Source of the DNA: Devosia sp.
GTDB taxonomy: Bacteria; Pseudomonadota; Alphaproteobacteria; Rhizobiales; Devosiaceae
Direction of reading: 5' to 3'
Assembly: GCF_014860165.1 (NCBI RefSeq)
Contig: NZ_JACZKG010000071.1
Location: 62,001-126,000 of the forward strand
Length of the DNA stretch: 64,000 nucleotides
Shown: in pieces, positions 1-8,945 of the stretch
Layout: each line of letters begins with the position of its first letter
Position numbering within the stretch: position 1 is the first letter of the stretch
The notes under the pieces: model-generated
Database searches by the model: none
Told to the model about the DNA's origin: nothing
Seen by the model: only the letters and a program-made list of their open reading frames with translations
Translations under genes and position numbers: made by a program

Positions 1-256
1 AGGCAAGGAAGAACATGGCGATCTGCCAGCCGAATTCCGGCTGCGGATGCAGCACCGACCAGATGAGGCCCGCCGCCAGGAACCCGTTATAGAGACCCTG
101 ATTGGCCGCCAGCACCTTGGTCTGCTGGGCGAATTCCGGCGTCGTCCCGAAGGCCTTCTGGCCGCGCGGATCGGTCCACAGGAACATTTCGAGGACCAGT
201 ATGTAAAGGTGCAGCAGCGCCACGAGGGCGACAAGGACGACGGCGACGATACTCAT
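1..256 (-). CDS. DUF1304 family membrane protein, cut by the window edge
   Basis: The reading frame starts at an ATG at 256 and runs off the left end, leaving about 85 residues. The first 25 residues form a membrane helix (SIVAVVLVALVALLHLYILV). WTDPRGQKAFG and LAANQGLYNGFLAAGL follow, which are typical of the DUF1304 family of small four-helix inner-membrane proteins of unknown function. The ATG overlaps the TGA of the upstream gene by 4 bp (ATGA), so the two are probably translated together. The family call is good; no function can be given. Confidence 0.85.
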   Translation of the reverse strand, partial: MSIVAVVLVALVALLHLYILVLEMFLWTDPRGQKAFGTTPEFAQQTKVLAANQGLYNGFLAAGLIWSVLHPQPEFGWQIAMFFLA

Positions 257-735
257 TTGGTTTTGGTCTTTCGTGGGGTTTGGGCGCCGGCATCCCACGA
301 TGCCTGCCGCGCCTGCTCGGCCTGGTAAGCCGCATCCTGATCGGGCAGCGCCTCGCGCGAGCCGCCCAGCTCGATCAGCCGGTCGATAACAGGCTGCACA
401 TCCGGCCCATGTGTCGCACAGGCATCAGCCTTGTCGAGAGCCGCAAAGGCCGGCCCGTAATACTGGCTGTCATAGTCATCGACGCTGAGGCCCAGCTGCT
501 CGCGCGCCAGCATGTCGGCGGAATCGGTCAGCAGTGACCATTCCTCGTCGGTGACCGCGAAGTCGGGACAATTGGAGGAGATGACATTGGCCAGCACCAC
601 CTCGCCGAGGAATTTCTCGGCCTCGGCGCCGCTGATGTCCGACAGGTCCGGCAGCTGCACATAGATCTTGCCATCGGCCAGGACGGGAATGGTCAGCACG
701 AGGCTGGTGGCGAGAATGGCGAGCAAGCGCTTCAT
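253..735 (-). CDS. small exported protein of unknown function
   Basis: This 160-residue protein starts MKRLLAILATSLVLTIPVLADG, a clear Sec signal peptide with cleavage likely after VLA. The mature part is acidic, with Cys residues near the middle and in KADACATHG, and ends in a basic TPRKTKTK tail. I chose the start at 735 because the signal peptide begins there; the frame is open further upstream but that extension is Arg-rich and unlike protein. It follows psuK by 94 bp and overlaps the DUF1304 gene by 4 bp. I do not recognise the family; it is probably periplasmic. Confidence 0.75.
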   Translation of the reverse strand: MKRLLAILATSLVLTIPVLADGKIYVQLPDLSDISGAEAEKFLGEVVLANVISSNCPDFAVTDEEWSLLTDSADMLAREQLGLSVDDYDSQYYGPAFAALDKADACATHGPDVQPVIDRLIELGGSREALPDQDAAYQAEQARQASWDAGAQTPRKTKTK

Positions 736-829
736 GTGATGTCTCCGCTGATATGGTGATGCCACGCCGTGGCGGTGGCGGGCAAGCTGGCTGGCGGATA
801 GGTCGCAATTGCGGCGGGCGGATAGAGGC

Positions 830-1714
830 CTATGCCGGCTGCCCACCGATCGACTGCACCGCCTTGGCCCCCGCCGCAATGCCCGTGGCCAGCGCGGCCG
901 TCTCGTCCTCGCCTGCCAGCAGCGCCGCGATGAACCCAGCCGCGAACGCATCTCCCGCCCCGGTGGAATCCACGACGGTCACGACAGGCGCCGGCTGCAG
1001 GACCCGGACGCCATCGCTCCCGCCCAGGGCAGCGCCCAGGCGTCCCCGCTTGATCACGACATTGGCAAACCGCCCGCCCAGCGCCCGCATCTGTGCCTCG
1101 TAGCCAGCCACGCCGGTCAGGGCCTCGGCTTCGCTCTCATTGGCGAATATCCAGTCGGCACCCTCGGTCCAGCCCAGAAACTGCGCCGGTCCGACCTCGA
1201 CCAGGAATCCCACCGATGCCGGATCCACCGCCACGGCGATGCCGCGCGCCCTGGCTTCCGCCAGCAGGCCCTGCACCGCCGCTCGCGGCCCGGGGGCGAA
1301 AAAGCTGTAGCCCGAGACGACAACCATGCCGATCTCATCGAGCAGGCTCGCGGGCAGGTCATCGGGCGACAGATTGAGATTGGCGCCGCGATCGGTCAGG
1401 AAACTGCGTTCCCCATCTGGATCGACAATGGTGACGAGCACCCCCGAGGGTTGCTCCTTGTCGCCCGCCAGCACCGGCACGACGCCCAGCCCGCGGAAAT
1501 AGTTCTCATACATCGCCTTGTCGGCAGCCCCGACCCGCGCCGCGAACACCACATTGGCGCCCATGGCCCCCAGCCACACCGCCTGGTTGGCGCCCGAGCC
1601 GCCGGGGCGGCTGCGCACCGTGGCCCTTCGGTCGCTGCCTTTGACGATGGGACCCTCAGGAACCACGATGACATCGGTCATCACGTCGCCGACGACGAGA
1701 ACCCTGCTCCTCAT
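830..1714 (-). CDS. psuK: PfkB-family carbohydrate kinase, probable pseudouridine kinase
   Basis: The 294-residue protein has the ribokinase/PfkB fold. The N-terminal substrate region has GGSGANQAVWLGAMGA around residue 38-53, and the C-terminal signature DSTGAGDAFAAGF around residues 248-260 carries the catalytic Asp and the anion hole. The family phosphorylates sugars or nucleosides with ATP. Pseudouridine is the likely substrate because the gene overlaps the pseudouridine-5'-phosphate glycosidase gene by 4 bp (ATGA). Together they would turn pseudouridine into uracil and ribose-5-phosphate in the cytoplasm. Substrate specificity is inferred from this neighbour; a general sugar kinase is the alternative. 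Confidence 0.88.
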   Translation of the reverse strand: MRSRVLVVGDVMTDVIVVPEGPIVKGSDRRATVRSRPGGSGANQAVWLGAMGANVVFAARVGAADKAMYENYFRGLGVVPVLAGDKEQPSGVLVTIVDPDGERSFLTDRGANLNLSPDDLPASLLDEIGMVVVSGYSFFAPGPRAAVQGLLAEARARGIAVAVDPASVGFLVEVGPAQFLGWTEGADWIFANESEAEALTGVAGYEAQMRALGGRFANVVIKRGRLGAALGGSDGVRVLQPAPVVTVVDSTGAGDAFAAGFIAALLAGEDETAALATGIAAGAKAVQSIGGQPA

Positions 1715-2658
1715 GCGCGGCGGACAGCCGGCCTGGGGGTGGCTCGCGCCGCCATGGCCGCGGCAATCTGGGCCGCCACCTTGGCGTTATTTTCGACCAG
1801 CGCGATGTTGGACACCAGCGACTTGCCGTCGGTGAGCTCGAAAATGCGCTTGAGCAGGAACGGGGTGAGATCCTTGCGCGACACGCCTTCCTGCTCGGCG
1901 CCACGGATGGCTTCGGCGATGCGCGCCTCAATGGCAGCGGGGTCGAGCGCGTCGGCCTCGGGGATGGGATTGGCGACCAGGACGCCGCCCAGTCCCAGAT
2001 CGGTCTGCATCGTCACCACGCGGGCAATGTCGGCGACGTCGTCGAAGCGGTGATCGACCTTGTGGCCGCTCTGCCGCGCCCAGAAGGCGGGGAACTCGTC
2101 GGTGCCATAGCCGATAACAGGCACGCCATTGGTCTCGAGCACTTCGAGCGTCTTGGCGATGTCGAGGATCGACTTGGCCCCGGCGCAGACGACGGCAACC
2201 GGCGTGCGACCCAGCTCTTCGAGGTCGGCGGAAATGTCGAAGGTCTCCTCGGCGCCGCGATGCACCCCGCCAATGCCGCCTGTGGCAAAGACATGGATGC
2301 CGGCCAGGGCCGCGATCTGCATGGTCGTGGCGACGGTGGTGCCGGCAATGACGCCCTTGACCAGCAAGGCGCTGACATCGCGGCGCGACGCCTTGGCCGC
2401 CTTGCCGCCCTCGAGCGCCAGGCGCTCCAGGTCCTCGCCCGAAACGCCGACGCAGAAGCGGCCATCCATGATGGCGATCGTTGCCGGCACCGCGCCATGC
2501 TGGCGGATCACGGCCTCGACATTGGTGGCCATTTCGAGGTTCTGCGGATAGGGCATGCCATGGGTGATGATGGTCGATTCCAGCGCCACCACCGGCCTGC
2601 CCTCGGCGAGCGCCTTTTTCACCTCGGGGCTGATGGAAAGATAGGCCTTGGCGGTCAT
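1711..2658 (-). CDS. psuG: pseudouridine-5'-phosphate glycosidase
   Basis: This 315-residue protein matches the PsuG (IndA) family along its length: ALESTIITHGMPYPQN near the start, then TTMQIAALAGIHVFATGGIG, GVHRGAEETFDISADL and VVCAGAKSILDI. The family's catalytic Asp and Lys fall in the last two motifs. The enzyme reversibly splits pseudouridine-5'-phosphate into uracil and ribose-5-phosphate. I start it at MTAKAYLSISPEV (2658), where family homology begins, although the frame stays open to 2787. It is the first gene of a two-gene catabolic operon with psuK. Confidence 0.95.
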   Translation of the reverse strand: MTAKAYLSISPEVKKALAEGRPVVALESTIITHGMPYPQNLEMATNVEAVIRQHGAVPATIAIMDGRFCVGVSGEDLERLALEGGKAAKASRRDVSALLVKGVIAGTTVATTMQIAALAGIHVFATGGIGGVHRGAEETFDISADLEELGRTPVAVVCAGAKSILDIAKTLEVLETNGVPVIGYGTDEFPAFWARQSGHKVDHRFDDVADIARVVTMQTDLGLGGVLVANPIPEADALDPAAIEARIAEAIRGAEQEGVSRKDLTPFLLKRIFELTDGKSLVSNIALVENNAKVAAQIAAAMAARATPRPAVRRA

Positions 2659-3088
2659 GTGATCACTCGCTCGTATGATGTCGGTTTGAGGCCGGTGCGG
2701 CCCCGTTGCCGCGGGTTTTGCGCCTTGTTGGCGGATGGCGTCAATACCCGCGAAAACTTCCGTCCCCGACGCTTGTCGCCCCTGCATTTTGGCTCTAGGT
2801 TGCCCTCATAAAACTTCAGCGTGGAAAGGGCACTTCGCTGCAGACCATCATTGTTGATCCCGCCCTGCGCGGCGATCGATACGCGCCCGGCACCGGGCCG
2901 GGACCTGCCGATTTGCCCTGCGCTTCCGAGCGCTGTTTTCCCGTACCAGCATGTCGGACCGGATCTGACGATCCGGGCACTCAGAGATGAGCGCCCGCAG
3001 CTGATTTCCGCGCATCGCGCGGCCGGCACCTGCCGCGCCCTCGGCGCTGCAACACCAAGACTAAACTTTCCGAAGGAGCTCAACCCAG
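2659..3088. other. intergenic control region between psuG and potF
   Basis: These 430 bases separate divergent operons and hold no convincing gene. They contain a perfect inverted repeat, CCGGATC-tgac-GATCCGG, at 2959-2976, a candidate operator. A second small GC hairpin lies near 2888-2903. The potF ribosome binding site AAGGAGC lies at 3074-3080. Promoters for both operons must lie here, but I see no clear -35/-10 pair. Confidence 0.5.
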
Positions 3089-4180
3089 ATGAACAAGTCG
3101 CTCGTACTTGCCCTCGGCGCACTGATGGTCGCCAGCCCGGCGCTGGCCCAGGAAGAGGCCGTGCTCAATGTCTACAACTGGTCCGACTACATTGCCGAGG
3201 ACACCATCGCCAATTTCGAGGCGGAGACCGGCATCAAGGTCAATTACGACGTCTATGACAACAACGAGATCGTCGATGCCAAGCTCCTGGCCGGCAATTC
3301 CGGCTACGACATCGTGGTGCCATCAGGCAACTTCCTCGAGCGCCAAATCCAGGCCGGCCTGATCCTGCCGCTCGACAAGTCCAAGCTGACCAATCTGGGC
3401 AATCTCGACCCGGCCGTGATGGCGACCGCTGCCGGCCAGGACCCCGACAATGCCCATGCCGTGCCCTATATGATCAACACCATCGGCTATGGCTACAATG
3501 TCGCCAAGGTCACCGAAATCCTCGGCGCCGAGGCGCCGACCGATAGCTGGGACCTGATCTTCAAGCCCGAATTCGCCGAAAAGCTCGCCTCCTGCGGCAT
3601 CAGCCTGCTCGACAGCCCCTCCGAAGTGGTCGGCATCGCCCTCAACTATCTGGGCCTCGACGCCAATTCGGAGAGCGAGGAAGACCTGGCCAAGGCCGAG
3701 GCACTGCTCAACTCTGTCAAGCCGTTCATCCGCTACTTCCACTCGTCCCAGTATATCGATGACCTGGGCAATGGCGAAACCTGTGTCGCCCTGGGCTATT
3801 CGGGCGACATCTTCATCGCTGCCGATGCTGCCGCCGCTGCCGGCCAGGGCGTCGAGATCCAGTATGTGATTCCCAAGGAAGGCGCGGCGACCCTGTTCGA
3901 CTTCCTCGCCATTCCGGTGGATGCGCCGCATCCCGACAACGCCCACAAGTTCATCAACTATATCCTCGAGCCCGAGGTCGTGGCCGCGATCACCAATTAC
4001 GTGTTCTACGCCAACCCCAACCTGCCGGCGCTTGAATTCGTCGACGAGGAAGTCAAGTCCAACCCCGGCATCTACGCGCCCGCCGAAACCATCGCCAAGG
4101 CCTTCGTCATGGGCGCGCATGACCCGGCCTTCGAAGAAGTCTTGACCCGCACCTGGACCCGCATCAAAACCGGCCAGTAA
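3089..4180 (+). CDS. potF: polyamine (putrescine/spermidine) ABC transporter substrate-binding protein
   Basis: The 363-residue periplasmic binding protein has a Sec signal peptide (MNKSLVLALGALMVASPALA, cleavage after residue 20). The mature N-terminus reads VLNVYNWSDYI, the hallmark of PotD/PotF proteins, whose Trp and Asp contribute to polyamine binding. Further family motifs are YDIVVPSGNFLERQIQAGL, VPYMINTIGYGYN and SGDIFIAADAA. It heads the four-gene potFGHI operon, after a good ribosome binding site. Putrescine versus spermidine preference cannot be read from sequence alone. Confidence 0.95.
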   Translation: MNKSLVLALGALMVASPALAQEEAVLNVYNWSDYIAEDTIANFEAETGIKVNYDVYDNNEIVDAKLLAGNSGYDIVVPSGNFLERQIQAGLILPLDKSKLTNLGNLDPAVMATAAGQDPDNAHAVPYMINTIGYGYNVAKVTEILGAEAPTDSWDLIFKPEFAEKLASCGISLLDSPSEVVGIALNYLGLDANSESEEDLAKAEALLNSVKPFIRYFHSSQYIDDLGNGETCVALGYSGDIFIAADAAAAAGQGVEIQYVIPKEGAATLFDFLAIPVDAPHPDNAHKFINYILEPEVVAAITNYVFYANPNLPALEFVDEEVKSNPGIYAPAETIAKAFVMGAHDPAFEEVLTRTWTRIKTGQ

Positions 4181-4187
4181 GTTTTCC

Positions 4188-4211
4188 AAGGGGCGGCATC
4201 AGCCGCCCCTT
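4188..4211 (+). terminator. strong hairpin between potF and potG
   Basis: AAGGGGCGGC and GCCGCCCCTT form a perfect 10-bp stem around the loop ATCA, 8 bases after the potF stop. No T-run follows, so it is unlikely to be a full intrinsic terminator. As in other binding-protein operons, it may protect the potF message from 3' decay and so give more binding protein than transporter. That role is inferred. Confidence 0.6.
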
Positions 4212-4230
4212 CAGCCTTTCAGAGTCCGCA

Positions 4231-5379
4231 ATGGCCAAGAAACCGCAGCTCGCCGTCGACACTCGCCCCTGGCGCGATCCCAAGGCGAAGCCATTCGTGC
4301 GGATCAGGAACGTCACCAAGAAATTCGGTGATGTCACGGCGGTCAACGACGTCTCGCTCGACATCTACAAGAGCGAACTTTTCTGCCTCCTGGGTGGTTC
4401 GGGGTCCGGCAAATCGACACTGCTGCGCATGCTGGCCGGCTTCGAGCAGCCGACCTCGGGCACCATCGAGATCGATGGCCAGGACATGACGCACGTGGAG
4501 CCCTATAACCGCCCCGTCAACATGATGTTCCAGTCCTATGCCCTGTTCCCGCATATGAATGTGGAGCAGAACATCGCCTATGGCCTCAAGCGCGACCACA
4601 TGCCCAAGGCAGAGATTGCCGCCCGCGTCGCCGAGCTGCTGGCGCTGGTGAAGCTCCAGGACTATGGCAAGCGCAAGCCGCACCAGCTCTCGGGCGGCCA
4701 ACGCCAGCGCGTCGCCCTGGCCCGCGCCCTTGCCAAGCGCCCCAAGCTGCTGCTGCTCGACGAGCCGCTCGGCGCGCTCGACAAGAAGCTGCGCGAGGAG
4801 ACCCAGTTCGAGCTGGTCAAGATCCAGGAAAGCCTGGGCGTCACCTTCATCGTGGTCACCCACGACCAGGAGGAAGCCATGACGCTGGCCACCCGCATCG
4901 GGGTGATGAACCAGGGCGAGATCGCCATGATCGGCGAGCCCACCGACATCTATGAATTCCCCAATTCAAAATTCGTCGCCAATTTCATCGGCTCGGCCAA
5001 CATGGTCGAAGGCGTGGTGACCGAGGACGAGCCCGACCACGTCCGCATCCGCTCGGCGGAACTGGGCTGCGATATCTATGTCGGCCACGGCGTCGACTGC
5101 GCCCCCGACCAGATCCTGTGGTGGGCCATCCGCCCGGAAAAGATGCATGTGAGCCGCGACAAGCCGGAAGGCCAGTTCGGCGCCAATGTCACCAAGGGCA
5201 TGGTGGAAGACATCGCCTATCTGGGCGACATGAGCCTCTACCAGGTGGCGCTCGACAGCGGCAAACGCGTCCGCGTCAGCCAAACCAATTCCATCCGCGG
5301 CAACCCCGACGCCATCACCTGGGACGAGGTGGTCTATGTCTCCTGGGCCGACAATGCCGGATCGGTGCTGACGGTATGA
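4231..5379 (+). CDS. potG: polyamine ABC transporter ATP-binding protein
   Basis: This 382-residue ATPase has every ABC motif: Walker [10 protein letters not shown] (around residue 53), the Q-loop in [10 protein letters not shown], signature [15 protein letters not shown], Walker [13 protein letters not shown] and the H-loop VVTHDQEEA. The C-terminal third is a TOBE-type regulatory domain of the PotA/PotG subfamily. It supplies ATP hydrolysis for import through the two permeases encoded just downstream. It lies 51 bp after potF across the intergenic hairpin. Confidence 0.95.
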   Translation: MAKKPQLAVDTRPWRDPKAKPFVRIRNVTKKFGDVTAVNDVSLDIYKSELFCLLGGSGSGKSTLLRMLAGFEQPTSGTIEIDGQDMTHVEPYNRPVNMMFQSYALFPHMNVEQNIAYGLKRDHMPKAEIAARVAELLALVKLQDYGKRKPHQLSGGQRQRVALARALAKRPKLLLLDEPLGALDKKLREETQFELVKIQESLGVTFIVVTHDQEEAMTLATRIGVMNQGEIAMIGEPTDIYEFPNSKFVANFIGSANMVEGVVTEDEPDHVRIRSAELGCDIYVGHGVDCAPDQILWWAIRPEKMHVSRDKPEGQFGANVTKGMVEDIAYLGDMSLYQVALDSGKRVRVSQTNSIRGNPDAITWDEVVYVSWADNAGSVLTV

Positions 5380-5415
5380 TGTACCATTCGCACATGTGCA
5401 TCGGCTCTTGTGCAT

Positions 5416-5493
5416 CTCTCCCCCTTGAGGGGAGGGACCGACGGTGGGGGTCCGTCGGTGACCAACTGAATCACCCCCACAAGGGGGAGGGGG
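5416..5493. repeat. GC-rich palindromic intergenic repeat, copy 1
   Basis: The stretch begins CTCCCCCTTGAGGGGAGGG and ends in CAAGGGGGAGGGGG. It contains inner inverted repeats such as GACCGACGG/CCGTCGGTGACC. It resembles the copies at 13123-13208 and 63586-63684 and sits inside the pot operon between potG and potH. It would fold into a large cruciform or mRNA stem-loop, a REP/RIME-like element. Confidence 0.7.
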
Positions 5494-5533
5494 CGCAGAC
5501 TTTCGATCCCGAATCTTCTCCGGGGCAAACGCC

Positions 5534-6487
5534 ATGACCACCGCCCACGAACCCACGATTCCGCCACCGCGCCGCCTGCGTCCCTGGAACGCGGTGGAAC
5601 GGCGCCTGGCCAGGGTCGGCATCACCGGCCGCATGCTGGTGCTGGTCGCGCCGGTGCTGTGGCTGCTGGTATTTTTCCTCGTGCCGCTGCTGGTGGTGTT
5701 CGGCATTTCGCTGGCCACCAAGCAGTTCGGCCGCCCGCCCTATTCGGCTCTGCTCTCGACCGAAGAAGGCACGGTGCAGCTGACGCTGCATCTGTCCAAC
5801 TATATCCGGCTGTTTACCGACAACCTCTATGTCGCGGCCTATCTGAGTTCGATCCGCATCGCGGCCATTGCCACCATCATTACCCTGATCATCGGCTATC
5901 CCATGGCCTATGCCATCGCCCGGTCGTCCGACCGCTGGCGCAATATCCTCTTGATGCTGGTGATCCTGCCCTTCTTCACCTCGTTCCTGCTGCGCGTTTA
6001 TGCGCTGACCGGCTTCATGCGCGGCAATGGCGTGATCAACCAGTTCCTGGCCCTGTTCGGCATCGAACCGCTGGTGATGATGCAGACCGATTTCGCCGTC
6101 TATGTCGGCATCGTCTATACCTATCTGCCCTTCATGATCCTGCCGCTCTACACGACTCTGGTGAAGCTCGACGTCTCGCTGTTCGAGGCCTCCGCCGACC
6201 TTGGCGCTCGTCCGGCGCGCACCTTCCTCTCGGTGACGCTGCCGCTCTCCATGCCGGGCATCATTGCCGGCTCCATGCTGGTCTTCATCCCCGCCATCGG
6301 CGAATTCGTCATCCCCTCGCTGCTGGGCGGCCCCGGTACGCTGATGATCGGCCGCGTGCTGTGGGACGAGTTCTTCACCAATACCAACTGGCCGCGCGCC
6401 GCCGCCGTGGCCATGGCCATGCTGGTGGTCGTGGTCGTGCCCATCATGCTGTTGCAACGCGCCCAGAGCGCCGTGGTGGAGAAGTAG
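5534..6487 (+). CDS. potH: polyamine ABC transporter permease
   Basis: The 317-residue inner-membrane protein has about six helices, the first being MLVLVAPVLWLLVFFLVPLLVVFGISL. The cytoplasmic EAA loop that docks on the ATPase reads EASADLGARPARTFLSVTLPLS near residue 217. This is the PotB/PotH class of permease, and the order potF-potG-potH-potI is the usual one. It is separated from potG by 154 bp that hold a palindromic repeat. Confidence 0.94.
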   Translation: MTTAHEPTIPPPRRLRPWNAVERRLARVGITGRMLVLVAPVLWLLVFFLVPLLVVFGISLATKQFGRPPYSALLSTEEGTVQLTLHLSNYIRLFTDNLYVAAYLSSIRIAAIATIITLIIGYPMAYAIARSSDRWRNILLMLVILPFFTSFLLRVYALTGFMRGNGVINQFLALFGIEPLVMMQTDFAVYVGIVYTYLPFMILPLYTTLVKLDVSLFEASADLGARPARTFLSVTLPLSMPGIIAGSMLVFIPAIGEFVIPSLLGGPGTLMIGRVLWDEFFTNTNWPRAAAVAMAMLVVVVVPIMLLQRAQSAVVEK

Positions 6488-6488
6488 C

Positions 6489-7298
6489 ATGCGTCGTGGC
6501 TGGTTCCTGCCCATCGCCGCCGCCCTGGGCTTCTCGTTCCTCTACGCGCCCATCATCTCGCTGGTGATCTTCTCGTTCAACGAGAGCAAGCTGGTGACGG
6601 TCTGGTCGGGCTTCTCGACCAAGTGGTATGGCGAGCTGTTCAGCGACCCGCAATTGCTCGGCGCCGCCTGGCTGAGCCTGCAGATCGCCGCGCTCAGCGC
6701 CTCCATTGCCCTGGTGCTGGGCACGCTGGCGGCGGTCGCCCTGGTGCGCTTCCGCCGCTTCAAGGGCCGGACCCTGTTCTCCGGCATGGTCTCGGCACCG
6801 CTGGTCATGCCCGACGTGATCACCGGCCTGGCGCTGCTGCTGCTGTTCGTGGCCATGGAATCGACCCTCGGCTGGCCACGCGGTCGTGGCATGCTGACCA
6901 TCGTCATTGCCCATGCCACTTTCTGCACCGCCTATGTCTGCGTCGTCGTGCAGTCGCGCCTCAGCGATTTCGACCGCAGCCTCGAGGAAGCCGCCATGGA
7001 TCTGGGCGCCTCGCCCCTGCGCACCTTCTTCGACATCACCCTGCCCATCATCGCCCCGGCCCTGGTCTCGGGCTGGCTGCTCGGCTTCACCCTGTCGCTC
7101 GATGACCTGGTCATCGCCAGCTTCGTTTCGGGCCCCGGCTCGTCCACCCTGCCCATGGTGATCTTCAGTAAGGTCAAGCTGGGCGTCTCACCCGACGTCA
7201 ACGCGCTGGCCACCATCATCATCGGTATCGTCGCCCTGGGTGTACTGGCCGCGACCATCCTGCAGTTGCGGAGCAGGCCGAAGAAGGCACGGGCCTAG
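6489..7298 (+). CDS. potI: polyamine ABC transporter permease
   Basis: This 269-residue permease begins two bases after the potH stop. It has six predicted helices and the EAA loop EEAAMDLGASPLRTFFDITLP around residue 165. It is the PotC/PotI partner that forms the heteromeric channel with PotH. The 3' end overlaps by a few bases the end of the convergent DUF2267 gene, so no terminator separates them. Confidence 0.94.
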   Translation: MRRGWFLPIAAALGFSFLYAPIISLVIFSFNESKLVTVWSGFSTKWYGELFSDPQLLGAAWLSLQIAALSASIALVLGTLAAVALVRFRRFKGRTLFSGMVSAPLVMPDVITGLALLLLFVAMESTLGWPRGRGMLTIVIAHATFCTAYVCVVVQSRLSDFDRSLEEAAMDLGASPLRTFFDITLPIIAPALVSGWLLGFTLSLDDLVIASFVSGPGSSTLPMVIFSKVKLGVSPDVNALATIIIGIVALGVLAATILQLRSRPKKARA

Positions 7299-7714
7299 AC
7301 CCGATCCCAGGCCTCCGCCAGCGGCGCAGGGAGCACGGCGCGAATGGCCGCCGCGTCGGACGGCTCGCTTTCGGTCTTGATCAGCCACAGCATGTCTGCC
7401 GCCAGCCCCTCGGGCATGTGGACATGCGGCAACAGCCGCTCTGCGAGTGCCGCCTCGAAAGCCGCGAGGTCGGGCGTCGGCAGCGGGTCGGTCGGTGTCC
7501 AGTCCTGATAAAACACCCCGCGCTGCACGGCCGGCAGATGATTGCCGACCGTCGCGATATCGGCCAGCGCGAGCCGCGCGCGCAGTTCGTGCAGGAACCC
7601 GCGCAGGCAGGCAAAGGTGATGTTGTGGGTCGCCAGCATGGCGCGCTGCTTGAGCGCATCCTGCCAACGGGCAATGCTCTCATTGGCATATTTGACGTCG
7701 CGCGGATTGGTCAT
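7295..7714 (-). CDS. DUF2267 family protein
   Basis: The 139-residue soluble protein carries the DUF2267 pattern ACLRGFLHELRARLALADIATVGNHLPAVQRGVFYQDW, read here in overlapping pieces: HELRARLALADIA, then NHLPAVQRGVFYQDW. The function of this family is unknown. I start at MTNPRDVKYANES (7714) because homology begins nearby; the frame is open to an ATG at 7762, and neither start has a good ribosome binding site. It converges on potI with a 4-bp overlap. Confidence 0.75.
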   Translation of the reverse strand: MTNPRDVKYANESIARWQDALKQRAMLATHNITFACLRGFLHELRARLALADIATVGNHLPAVQRGVFYQDWTPTDPLPTPDLAAFEAALAERLLPHVHMPEGLAADMLWLIKTESEPSDAAAIRAVLPAPLAEAWDRV

Positions 7715-7806
7715 GGCGGCTGCATTCGTGAACGGCCCTGTCTGGACTTCGGCAAAAAACATGTCATGCTGATGTCATGTTCAACCAACGTGAAGGAGGT
7801 GATCCA

Positions 7807-7878
7807 ATGTCTTATGAGATTACGGCGCTCGAAGAAGGTCTTGGATTTTTGGTGCTGGTTCGGGAGTCACTCGGCTAG
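7807..7878 (+). CDS. 23-codon ORF behind a near-perfect Shine-Dalgarno
   Basis: The ORF encodes MSYEITALEEGLGFLVLVRE followed by SLG. It is preceded by GAAGGAGGTGATCC (7792-7805), which matches the full 16S anti-Shine-Dalgarno. Just after its stop, CTCCTTC (7882-7888) is complementary to GAAGGAG (7792-7798), so the ribosome site could be sequestered. Two small hairpins and an intrinsic terminator follow, before purU. It may be a leader peptide or a small-protein mRNA; I recognise no homologue. Confidence 0.45.
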   Translation: MSYEITALEEGLGFLVLVRESLG

Positions 7879-7963
7879 CAGCTCCTTCCAGGCCAGAAGC
7901 GTCGGGCTCGCCTGACGCAACATTCGAGATTGAGCGCGTTGCGCTCTCAGGCCGAAACTCAGG

Positions 7964-7992
7964 AAGGGCCGCCCCCAGGGGTGGCCCTTTTT
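7964..7992 (+). terminator. intrinsic terminator upstream of purU
   Basis: GGGCCGCCC at 7966-7974 pairs with GGGTGGCCC at 7979-7987 (one G-T pair) and is followed directly by TTTTT (7988-7992). Hairpins at 7899-7918 (GCGTC/GACGC) and 7932-7946 (GAGCGC-gtt-GCGCTC) precede it. It ends the short transcript with the 23-codon ORF and may attenuate purU. Confidence 0.75.
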
Positions 7993-8055
7993 GCTGCGCA
8001 CTTGACGAAGCCGCCCAAGCCATTGATACCGCTGACCAGATTTCGGAGTCTTGCG

Positions 8056-8910
8056 ATGTCCTCGGCCAATTTCGTCCTCACCCTGTCCTGCGCGGATCGC
8101 CCGGGCATTGTCGCCGCCATCACCACCGAGCTGGCGGCCCTGGGCGCCAATATCGCCGAGTCCAACCAGTTCTGGGATCGCGAGACCGACCGCTTCTTCA
8201 TGCGCCTGGCCTTCACCGCCCCCGAAGGTGTCGGCCGCGAGGCCATCGAGCGGGCGCTCAAATCCCCCATCGAGCGCTTCTCGATGAAGACCTCCCTGTC
8301 CGACGAAGCCCGCAGGAAGCGCATTGTCATCATGGTCAGCAAGTTCGACCACACCCTGCTGCACCTGCTCTACCAGATCCGCGTCGGCTGGCTGGACGCC
8401 GAGGTGGCGGCGGTCATTTCCAACCATGCCGATACCCGCAGAATTGCCGAGGATGCCGGTATCCCCTTCCACCTGCTGCCGGTGACCCGTGACACCAAGG
8501 CCGCCCAGGAAGAACAGGTGCTGGCGCTGGTCAAGCAATCCGGCGCCGACCTAGTGGTCCTGGCCCGCTACATGCAGGTGCTGTCAGACAACCTCTCGAC
8601 CCGCCTCTTCGGCCAGGTCATCAACATCCACCATTCGTTCCTGCCCAGCTTCAAGGGCGCCAAGCCCTATCACCAGGCCCATGAGCGCGGCGTCAAGATC
8701 ATCGGCGCCACCGCCCACTACGTGACCCCCGACCTCGACGAAGGCCCGATCATCGAACAGGAAACTGCCCGCGTCACCCATGCCATGAGCCCCGACGATC
8801 TGGTCGCCGCAGGCCGGGATATCGAAAGCCGGGTCCTGGCGAGGGCGGTCAAGCTGCACCTCGAAAACCGGGTGATGTTGAATGGCCGCAAGACCGTAGT
8901 GTTTGGGTAA
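8056..8910 (+). CDS. purU: formyltetrahydrofolate deformylase
   Basis: This 284-residue enzyme hydrolyses 10-formyl-THF to formate and THF, balancing one-carbon pools and feeding PurT. An N-terminal ACT domain (FVLTLSCADRPGIVAAITTE, residues 5-80) is followed by a formyltransferase-fold domain. Its catalytic region reads HHSFLPSFKGAKPYHQAHER and the conserved GATAHYVTPDLDEGPIIEQ. The start at 8056 follows GGAG at a suitable distance and fits the usual length; the frame extends further upstream over the terminator, which I rejected. Confidence 0.95.
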   Translation: MSSANFVLTLSCADRPGIVAAITTELAALGANIAESNQFWDRETDRFFMRLAFTAPEGVGREAIERALKSPIERFSMKTSLSDEARRKRIVIMVSKFDHTLLHLLYQIRVGWLDAEVAAVISNHADTRRIAEDAGIPFHLLPVTRDTKAAQEEQVLALVKQSGADLVVLARYMQVLSDNLSTRLFGQVINIHHSFLPSFKGAKPYHQAHERGVKIIGATAHYVTPDLDEGPIIEQETARVTHAMSPDDLVAAGRDIESRVLARAVKLHLENRVMLNGRKTVVFG

Positions 8911-8945
8911 TCGTCACCGCTCCCCCGAAGGGAGAGGTAAGCCCG

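Noticed and set aside
5471-6514. 347-codon minus-strand ORF opposite potH
   Set aside because: Rich in His, Gln and Gly, as expected from reading a hydrophobic permease backwards; it also runs through an intergenic repeat.
7790-7806. 3' end of a 16S rRNA gene
   Set aside because: The sequence GAAGGAGGTGATCC equals the reverse complement of the 16S tail, but no other rRNA sequence flanks it. It is a very strong Shine-Dalgarno.
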